Under the pieces are notes generated by a model. It saw nothing but the letters and a program-made list of their open reading frames with translations, was not told where the DNA came from and searched no databases. 28,087 bases of DNA from Oscillospiraceae bacterium (lineage in GTDB: Bacteria; Bacillota; Clostridia; Oscillospirales; Ruminococcaceae). A program made the position numbers and the translations under genes. Positions within the stretch are counted from its first letter, which is position 1, and every line of letters begins with the position of its first letter. This document shows, piece after piece, positions 22,655-28,087 of this stretch. The stretch covers positions 1 to 28,087 of the forward strand of contig JAHHUB010000001.1 of the NCBI GenBank assembly GCA_020024175.1, read 5' to 3'.

Positions 22655-23686
22655 TTAATAATTTTTAGTGTCTTCATCATCTTCCATAAGTACTTCATGA
22701 AGCTTATCCAAATCTTCCAAAACCTTACCTGTACCTATAGCAACACAATCCAGCGGATTTTCTGCAATATGAACTTCCATGCCTGTTTCTCTTGAAATAA
22801 GTTCATCCAGTCCTTTGAGCAAAGCTCCGCCTCCGGTAAGTGTAATGCCATGGTCAATAATATCAGCGGAAAGTTCCGGCGGAGTTTTTTCCAAAGTTGT
22901 TCTTACTGCATCTAAAACAGAGGACAGAGGGTCTACCAATGCTTCTCTTATTTCATAGGGATAAATCTGAATATTCTTAGGAAGACCGTCCACAAGGTTT
23001 CTTCCTTTAATGTCCATAGGTTCTTCCCCTTCGTATTCTACAGCAGAACCTATATTTACTTTGATTTCTTCGGCAGTTCTTTCACCAATAAGAAGATTGT
23101 ATTTTTTCTTTACATATTGAATTATGGAAGAATCAAATTCATCTCCGCCTACTCTTACAGATTTAGCAGCAACAATACCTCCCAAAGAAATAACAGCAAC
23201 TTCACTTGTACCGCCTCCGATGTCGATAACCATGCTTCCCATAGCCTCAGCAACTGGCATTCCTGCACCTATGGCAGCAGCCATAGGTTCTTCAATAATT
23301 GAAACATGTTTAGCACCTGCTTTAAAAGCAGCACTTCTTACTGCACGTCTTTCAACGGCTGTAATTCCGGATGGTATGCAGATAACCACTCTTGGTCTTG
23401 CAAAAATAGAATTGTTAAACGCTTTCTTTATAAAAATCTGAAGCATATTTGCAGTGATGTCAAAGTCAGCAATAACTCCGTCTTTAAGAGGTCTTACTGC
23501 AACAATGGAACCCGGTGTTCTTCCTATTACTTTTTTAGCTTCATTACCTACATATCTTACTGTATCTGTTTTTTTATCTACAGCAACAACGGAAGGTTCA
23601 CGCATAATAATGCCTTTTCCCTTCATAAATACCAAAGTATTCGCTGTGCCCAAGTCCACTCCTATATCTTTATTAAATGAAAACAT
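22655..23686 (-). CDS. mreB: Rod shape-determining protein MreB (bacterial actin)
   Basis: A 343-residue actin-like ATPase that forms membrane-associated filaments directing cell wall synthesis along the cylinder. Family segments are visible in order: IGVDLGTANTLVFMKGKGI (phosphate 1), ADFDITANMLQIFIKKA, VICIPSGITAVERRAV, IEEPMAAAIGAGMPV, MVIDIGGGTSEVAVISLGG (phosphate 2) and LTGGGALLKGLDELIS (adenosine region). AAGGAG precedes the ATG. It is the first gene of the mre operon and has its own promoter; maf lies upstream. Confidence 0.98.
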   Translation of the reverse strand: MFSFNKDIGVDLGTANTLVFMKGKGIIMREPSVVAVDKKTDTVRYVGNEAKKVIGRTPGSIVAVRPLKDGVIADFDITANMLQIFIKKAFNNSIFARPRVVICIPSGITAVERRAVRSAAFKAGAKHVSIIEEPMAAAIGAGMPVAEAMGSMVIDIGGGTSEVAVISLGGIVAAKSVRVGGDEFDSSIIQYVKKKYNLLIGERTAEEIKVNIGSAVEYEGEEPMDIKGRNLVDGLPKNIQIYPYEIREALVDPLSSVLDAVRTTLEKTPPELSADIIDHGITLTGGGALLKGLDELISRETGMEVHIAENPLDCVAIGTGKVLEDLDKLHEVLMEDDEDTKNY

Positions 23687-23719
23687 AAATTCTTTTATCT
23701 CCTTTCGTCAATAATTCAT

Positions 23720-23748
23720 ATTATAACTCTAATCGTCCATAAACTCAA
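23720..23748 (-). promoter_or_regulatory. Promoter of the mreBCD-mrdA operon
   Basis: Minus strand: -35 TTGAGT (23748-23743), 17-bp spacer, -10 TATAAT (23725-23720). The leader before the mreB ATG is about 30 nt. The 150-bp gap between maf and mreB contains no clear terminator for the upstream genes. Confidence 0.78.
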
Positions 23749-23836
23749 CATAAATTTAAGAATTTATTATGAAAAGTTTAAGGAATATTTGTAATAAATC
23801 CTCATATAATCTTACTTTATTTTACATTTTTAGTCT

Positions 23837-24409
23837 TTAGAGAATTTCCGGGCAAATTTTTTTAATCAGAGAATAAAGTTTATTGACAGGCAACCCCATA
23901 ACAGAGTAATAATCACCTTTTATTCCCTCTATAAATCTTCCTCCCAAGCCCTGTATTCCGTATGCCCCTGCTTTGTCCATAGGGTCATTTGTATTTATAT
24001 ACCAATTAATTTCATCTGATGAAAGAGCACTGAATTTTACTGTAGTTTCTTCGCTGAGAGAAAGACTTTTTCCGTCTTTTACAATACAAAGTCCCGTTAT
24101 AACTTTATGTTCTCTGCCTGAGAGAAGATTCAACATTCTTTCAGCGTCTGCTTTGTCTTTTGGTTTACCTAAAATTTCATTTCCCGCTATAACAACAGTA
24201 TCACAGCCTATTACAAAGCTGTTCTTATTCTTTTTTGCCACATCAAGAGCTTTTTGTACAGCAAAAAATTCTGCCACTGCCTCATTTTCCATACCCTGAG
24301 GAATTTTTTCCTCATAGGTGGAAGGTATTATGTCAAAATCATCAATAAGATTTTTTAGTAGTTCTTTTCTGCGGGGAGATGCTGATGCAAGTATAACTTT
24401 CAAATTCAT
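23837..24409 (-). CDS. maf: Maf family nucleotide pyrophosphatase
   Basis: A 190-residue house-cleaning enzyme that hydrolyses non-canonical nucleoside triphosphates (dTTP/UTP or modified pyrimidines) and has been linked to septum formation. The N-terminal signature VILASASPRRKELL is complete, as are the FVIGCDTVV and KPKDKADAERML segments, the C-terminal YINTNDPMDKAGAYGIQGLGG and DYYSVMGLP. AAAGGCGGA precedes the ATG. It follows dut by 12 bp; both remove wrong or dangerous nucleotides, so the pairing makes sense. Confidence 0.96.
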   Translation of the reverse strand: MNLKVILASASPRRKELLKNLIDDFDIIPSTYEEKIPQGMENEAVAEFFAVQKALDVAKKNKNSFVIGCDTVVIAGNEILGKPKDKADAERMLNLLSGREHKVITGLCIVKDGKSLSLSEETTVKFSALSSDEINWYINTNDPMDKAGAYGIQGLGGRFIEGIKGDYYSVMGLPVNKLYSLIKKICPEIL

Positions 24410-24421
24410 TCCGCCTTTCTT

Positions 24422-24853
24422 CTACTTTCCTGTGGAGCCAAAACCACCTGTACCTCTTTCACTGTCATCCAGTTCATTACAAACTTCCACTTTGGGAAAA
24501 AGTGCATTTACTATAACAATCTGAGCAATTCTGTCGCCAGGGGTTACTGTATAGCTTTCGTTGTAATTGTTTATCAGTGAAATGATAATTTCCCCCCGGT
24601 AATCGCTGTCAATAACGCCTACACAGTTGGCAGGTACAATTCCGTGTTTGGTTCCCAAACTGCTTCTGGCAAAAACAAGTCCCACTGTACCTTCTTCCAG
24701 TTGTATGGCTATTCCTGTGTGAAACTTTACTATTTCACCCGGTTTTATCTCAATAGGACTTAAAATATCGGCATACAAATCCATTCCGGCACTTTGAGCT
24801 GTTCCTCTTGTGGGAATTATGGCAGTATCAGTAAGTTTTTTTATCTTAATCAT
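24422..24853 (-). CDS. dut: dUTP diphosphatase (dUTPase)
   Basis: A 143-residue trimeric dUTPase that converts dUTP to dUMP and pyrophosphate, keeping uracil out of DNA and supplying dUMP. All five family motifs are present: SAGMDLYA, ARSSLG, GVIDSDYRGEI (catalytic Asp), GDRIAQIVI and the C-terminal arm RGTGGFGSTG. The start has a nearby AGAGG. The gene lies 9 bp after the U32 gene and 12 bp before maf, clearly one operon. Confidence 0.98.
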   Translation of the reverse strand: MIKIKKLTDTAIIPTRGTAQSAGMDLYADILSPIEIKPGEIVKFHTGIAIQLEEGTVGLVFARSSLGTKHGIVPANCVGVIDSDYRGEIIISLINNYNESYTVTPGDRIAQIVIVNALFPKVEVCNELDDSERGTGGFGSTGK

Positions 24854-24862
24854 GGCTAACCT

Positions 24863-26920
24863 CTATAATACATTTCTGTAATAAAGTCCACGGGTCATAT
24901 TTTCACCATAAGGAACTTTATTTTTATAATCTGTTATAATTTCATCACATTCCTTACTGTTTTCTTTTGTAAAATACAAAGTGATAAAGTCAAGACCACC
25001 CAGCTCTTTCATTCTGTCCGCCAGATAAAGGGGAACGCTGTTAAATATACGGCTTTGTCCTCCATCACAGTTTACAAAAAACTCTGTGCCTTTTCTGTCT
25101 TTAATTTTAGTATAGCCATTACAGTTATCACATCCGATAGCTGCTTCAACAGGGCAATTTCTAACGGTCATCAGCGGCAGGTAGCCGTAACCTACTATAC
25201 CTGTTTTTATCGGTCGGATTATATCTTTAATTTTACTTAAATTAAGTTCAAAGGAAGTTTCCGCAGAACAAAGTCCCATATCGGCATATTTTTTCATGGC
25301 ACGGGAATTAAATATATTCAAATTAAATCCTCCATGAATATTTTTTATACCCATATCTTCAGCAGCCTTAATTCCCCAAAGGTTTCCACAATATATATTT
25401 TCCATTCCCTGTTCTTTGAGGATTTTTATAAGTTTTATTTCATATTCGGGGGCAAAGTTTATGGTTTCGGTTTCCCCGCAAATTTTATCGGTAATTACTC
25501 CGCCTTTTCTCACCCATGCGTTTAACTGAGAAAGCGGCATTATAATCATTTCACATTCTTTCAGCATTTTGTCGGTGAGCTGTGTATATTTTGAAATTCT
25601 GACTCTCAATTTCGGCATAATACTCATATCAGCGGGAATTTTGGGCAGAGGAGGAACTCTGTTTGTCTTTACAGGCTTTACAGAGGATCTTTGAATCCTT
25701 ATTTCCTCCAAAGCATCACGCCTTAATAAGTTTAATTCCGAAACAGGCACAATAAGTCCCTCATCACAGTCAAAATCAAATTCTTTGAGATAATATGGTG
25801 TGCCTCCTGTTTTGGAAAGACTTTGCTCGGCTTTTTCCTTTGTGGTAGGTTTATTCACAGCTATTTGAGGAATTTCCCCTGTTTTTTCAGAAAAATGTCC
25901 ATCTAAATCAGAACAAAAAAGTTTTACTGGTTGTCCCTCTTTTATGGTTAGTTTCATATTAACAGGTACAAGAGGGGTTTCCTTTGCATAATCTTTTTCT
26001 ATATCTTTTAATACAGATGTCATGGCAAGTACATCATCTTTTTGTCTTGTACCAAACATAGCATAATTTACATTGGATTTATAATATCCATCAGTAAAAC
26101 CGCTTCTGGAAAATACACTTCTTAAAAGTCCCATATCGGTTTTTTCTTCGGCAACAGCTTTTTTAACCTGTGAAACAGCAGCGGAAACATATTCGGGGCG
26201 TTTCATTCTGCCTTCGATTTTAACAGATGCCACACCGATTTCAGCCAGTTCATTTACATCTTCCACCAGGGACAAATCTTTAAGGGAAAGTCCGTATTCA
26301 TTTCCTTTTTCCACTCTGAAAGGCAGACGGCATGGCTGAGCACAAAGTCCACGATTTCCACTGCGTTCCCCTATCATGGAACTCATATAGCACTGACCGG
26401 AAACACTCATGCAAAGAGCACCATGAATAAACACTTCTATTTCTGCATTTACATTTTGGGCAATATGTTTAATTTCTTCTTTGGAAAGTTCTCTTGCCAG
26501 AACAATTCGGGAAAAACCCAGTTCTTCAACTTTTTTTGCACCTTCCAAATTATGCACTGCCATTTGTGTGGAGGCATGAAGAGGCATTTGTGGTGCAATT
26601 TTTCGGGCAATTTCAAAAACCCCCAAATCCTGTATAATAAGTGCATCAGCTCCACACTCAACAGCAGTTTTAACAGCCTCCTCCACTTCCTCAGATTCAT
26701 CATCATACATGAGAGTATTTAAGGTTTGGTGAACTTTTACTCCTCTTTCATGACAGTATTCCACTGCATTTTTTAATTCTTCATTGTCAAAGTTTGCAGC
26801 ATTTCTTCGGGCATTTAATGCTTTTGAACCTAAATAAACCGCATTTGCTCCTGATCTTACCGCTGCCACCATAGCATCATAAGAGCCGGCGGGTGCTAAA
26901 ATTTCAATATTATTCTTCAC
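24863..26920 (-). CDS. U32 peptidase-family protein, RlhA/TrhP-like RNA hydroxylase
   Basis: A 685-residue protein of the U32 family with C-terminal DUF3656-like region. Members once called collagenase-like peptidases are now known for tRNA (TrhP, YegQ) or 23S rRNA (RlhA, YdcP) 5-hydroxylation using prephenate and an iron-sulfur cluster. Length fits the longer RlhA-like class. Evidence: N-terminal ILAPAGSYDAMVAAVRSGANAVYLG, then MPLHASTQMAVHN, the U32 signature EVFIHGALCMSVSGQCYMSS and GNRGLCAQPCRLPF, which contribute the conserved Cys cluster. A second Cys group (GCDNCNGYTK) is near residue 620. It starts at GTG 26920, overlapping zapA by 11 bp, so translation is coupled. Which RNA it modifies is not shown by the sequence. 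Confidence 0.86.
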   Translation of the reverse strand: MKNNIEILAPAGSYDAMVAAVRSGANAVYLGSKALNARRNAANFDNEELKNAVEYCHERGVKVHQTLNTLMYDDESEEVEEAVKTAVECGADALIIQDLGVFEIARKIAPQMPLHASTQMAVHNLEGAKKVEELGFSRIVLARELSKEEIKHIAQNVNAEIEVFIHGALCMSVSGQCYMSSMIGERSGNRGLCAQPCRLPFRVEKGNEYGLSLKDLSLVEDVNELAEIGVASVKIEGRMKRPEYVSAAVSQVKKAVAEEKTDMGLLRSVFSRSGFTDGYYKSNVNYAMFGTRQKDDVLAMTSVLKDIEKDYAKETPLVPVNMKLTIKEGQPVKLFCSDLDGHFSEKTGEIPQIAVNKPTTKEKAEQSLSKTGGTPYYLKEFDFDCDEGLIVPVSELNLLRRDALEEIRIQRSSVKPVKTNRVPPLPKIPADMSIMPKLRVRISKYTQLTDKMLKECEMIIMPLSQLNAWVRKGGVITDKICGETETINFAPEYEIKLIKILKEQGMENIYCGNLWGIKAAEDMGIKNIHGGFNLNIFNSRAMKKYADMGLCSAETSFELNLSKIKDIIRPIKTGIVGYGYLPLMTVRNCPVEAAIGCDNCNGYTKIKDRKGTEFFVNCDGGQSRIFNSVPLYLADRMKELGGLDFITLYFTKENSKECDEIITDYKNKVPYGENMTRGLYYRNVL

Positions 26921-27251
26921 TTTTCTTACCCATTTCCAACTGACGCTTTACTTTTTCCAGTTCACGTTTAGTTTCATCAAGTTCAATTCTCGCTTTTGCT
27001 GCATCTTCTAAATATTCGGTAATCTGACTTCTCATTCTGTCAGCACTATCCTCACTTTTTTTATAACCATCCATATAATTTATACAGCAAAGTGCAAGAC
27101 ATTCATTGAGAGAAAGTCTGTCATTCTGTGCCATCAGACTTCCTATTTGCTTATCGAGTTTCTCTCCCAATTTTAATACATATTCCTCATCTTCAGGTGT
27201 TGCAATTATAAGCTTGCAGCCCTGAATTTCCAATTTAACTCTGTTTATCAT
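26910..27251 (-). CDS. zapA: Cell division protein ZapA
   Basis: A 113-residue FtsZ-associated protein that bundles FtsZ filaments at the division site. The ZapA domain opens NRVKLEIQGCKLIIATPEDEEYVLKLGEKLD, contains NDRLSLNECLALCCINYMDGYKK, and is followed by a heptad-rich coiled coil (residues about 80-110: EDAAKARIELDETKRELEKVKRQL). AAAGGAATGGG precedes the ATG. It heads the minus-strand operon with the U32, dut and maf genes, with promoter at 27295-27323, divergent from fprA. Confidence 0.94.
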   Translation of the reverse strand: MINRVKLEIQGCKLIIATPEDEEYVLKLGEKLDKQIGSLMAQNDRLSLNECLALCCINYMDGYKKSEDSADRMRSQITEYLEDAAKARIELDETKRELEKVKRQLEMGKKSEE

Positions 27252-27294
27252 TGTATATTCCCATTCCTTTCAATATTTTATTGTATATATAGTT

Positions 27295-27323
27295 ATTATA
27301 ATTCATTTTTCAAAATATTAAAA
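27295..27323 (-). promoter_or_regulatory. Candidate promoter of the zapA operon
   Basis: Minus strand: -10 TATAAT (27300-27295) with a weak -35 TTTTAA (27323-27318), 17-bp spacer. AT richness makes chance matches common here, so the call is moderate. Confidence 0.45.
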
Positions 27324-27413
27324 GTCCTATTTGTAACTTTTGCTATTTTTTTATAATAATTTTATATGTATAATTTTATATCATTGTTTTTATTTTTGTG
27401 AAAAATTTGCAAC

Positions 27414-27442
27414 TTGTTCTTTTATTTTTTTTATTTTATGAT
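27414..27442 (+). promoter_or_regulatory. Candidate promoter of fprA
   Basis: TTGTTC (27414-27419), 17-bp spacer, TATGAT (27437-27442). The -35 is weak. A perfect 23-bp palindrome (27429-27451) overlaps the -10, and the fprA RBS AAGGAG is at 27478-27483. Confidence 0.5.
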
Positions 27443-27451
27443 AAAATAAAA
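27429..27451. promoter_or_regulatory. Palindrome over the fprA -10, possible operator
   Basis: An 11-bp perfect inverted repeat around a single G (arms 27429-27439 and 27441-27451; TTTTATTTTAT and its complement). It is all A/T in the arms, so chance is possible, but the placement across the -10 is what a repressor site would need. Confidence 0.4.
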
Positions 27452-27491
27452 TTGCAAACCAAAAATAATAAATACATAAGGAGTGTTGAAA

Positions 27492-28087
27492 ATGTATTGT
27501 GTAAATAATATTAAAAACGATATTTACTGGGTAGGTGGAAATGATCGCCGTATTTCTCTCTTTGAAAATGTTTATCCTCTTCCTCATGGTGTTTCCTATA
27601 ACTCTTATTTGATAACAGATGAAAAAACAATTCTTCTTGATACTGTTGATAAAGCTATATCCTATTTGTTTCTTGAAAATGTAAAGCATGTTTTAAACGG
27701 CAGAAGTCTTGACTATGTTGTGGTAAACCATATGGAACCGGATCACTGTGCTGTTTTGGAAGATATTGTAAACCTTTACCCCGATGTAAAAATTGTCTGC
27801 AATGCAAAGGCTTTGGGTATGATTAAACAATTCTTTGATTTTGATGCTGACAGCCATGCTCAGATTATAAACGAAGGGGACAGCCTTTCCACCGGTAAAC
27901 ACAACTTTACTTTCTACATGGCTCCTATGGTTCACTGGCCCGAAACTATGGTAACATATGACAGCACAGATAAGGTTTTATTCTCCGCTGACGCATTCGG
28001 CACTTTCGGAGCATTAAACGGAAATATCTTTGCCGATGAAGTGAATTTTGAAAGAGACTGGTTAGACGAAGCTCGCAGATATTACAC
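27492..28087 (+). CDS. fprA: FprA-family A-type flavoprotein (flavodiiron protein), partial
   Basis: The first 198 residues of a flavodiiron protein, cut by the window edge. Such proteins reduce O2 to water or NO to N2O at a diiron site with FMN from a C-terminal flavodoxin domain not yet reached here. The metallo-beta-lactamase-like domain is clear: MYCVNNIKNDIYWVGGND at the start, then the iron-ligand motif HMEPDH (His80, Glu82, Asp84, His85), His148 (MVHWPE) and Asp167 (SADAFG). AAGGAG lies eight bases before the ATG. It reads rightward from a promoter divergent to zapA. It points to an anaerobe that must cope with oxygen or NO. Confidence 0.95.
   Translation, partial: MYCVNNIKNDIYWVGGNDRRISLFENVYPLPHGVSYNSYLITDEKTILLDTVDKAISYLFLENVKHVLNGRSLDYVVVNHMEPDHCAVLEDIVNLYPDVKIVCNAKALGMIKQFFDFDADSHAQIINEGDSLSTGKHNFTFYMAPMVHWPETMVTYDSTDKVLFSADAFGTFGALNGNIFADEVNFERDWLDEARRYY

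Noticed and set aside
27390..27935. Two minus-strand frames of 99 and 80 residues over fprA
   Set aside because: They are antisense to a clear flavodiiron gene; the first also overlaps its promoter region.

Overview
This is a low-GC stretch of chromosome from an anaerobic, rod-shaped member of the Clostridia (Firmicutes). The evidence is a CIRCE operator on groESL, a T-box in front of hisS-aspS, a transcription-terminating TPP riboswitch on thiT, AGGAGG-type ribosome binding sites, and an FprA-type flavodiiron protein at the right edge. The family within Clostridia cannot be fixed from the sequence alone. No tRNA, rRNA, insertion sequence, prophage or CRISPR array was seen. Most of the window is core genome, and most genes lie on the minus strand.

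Left part (1-5640): a small plus-strand gene of unknown function converges on a minus-strand block running rlmB, then a 931-residue membrane protein, then a cytoplasmic BspA-like leucine-rich-repeat protein. The 931-residue protein is the most unusual gene here. It has about 370 residues of Pro/Glu/Arg-rich disordered sequence followed by a complete but catalytically degenerate P-type ATPase fold, so it looks like a pseudo-pump. Next is the divergent groES-groEL operon (5768-7898) with a perfect CIRCE element and a strong terminator. A short, broken remnant of a VanW-family gene follows.

Centre (8186-14300): a YtcJ-like amidohydrolase stands alone. Then comes thiT under a TPP riboswitch. Directly upstream of it are genes for a three-part ABC importer (lipoprotein, permease, short ATPase), the tRNA methyltransferase MnmM and a Met8/CysG-N-like siroheme enzyme. 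The permease appears to lack a canonical start codon for its first membrane helix.

Right part (14319-27323): two linked minus-strand gene sets. Read in the direction of transcription, the first is zapA, a U32 peptidase-like RNA hydroxylase, dut and maf. The second begins at its own mreB promoter: mreB, mreC, mreD, mrdA (PBP2), a MinD-like ATPase and mgsA. These are followed by hisS-aspS under a T-box whose specifier region reads both GAC (Asp) and CAC (His). MinC and MinE are absent from their usual place, and HisRS carries a His/Cys/Asp-rich tail. Together the block joins cell division, rod elongation, nucleotide house-cleaning and aminoacyl-tRNA supply. The window ends inside fprA, which reads rightward.
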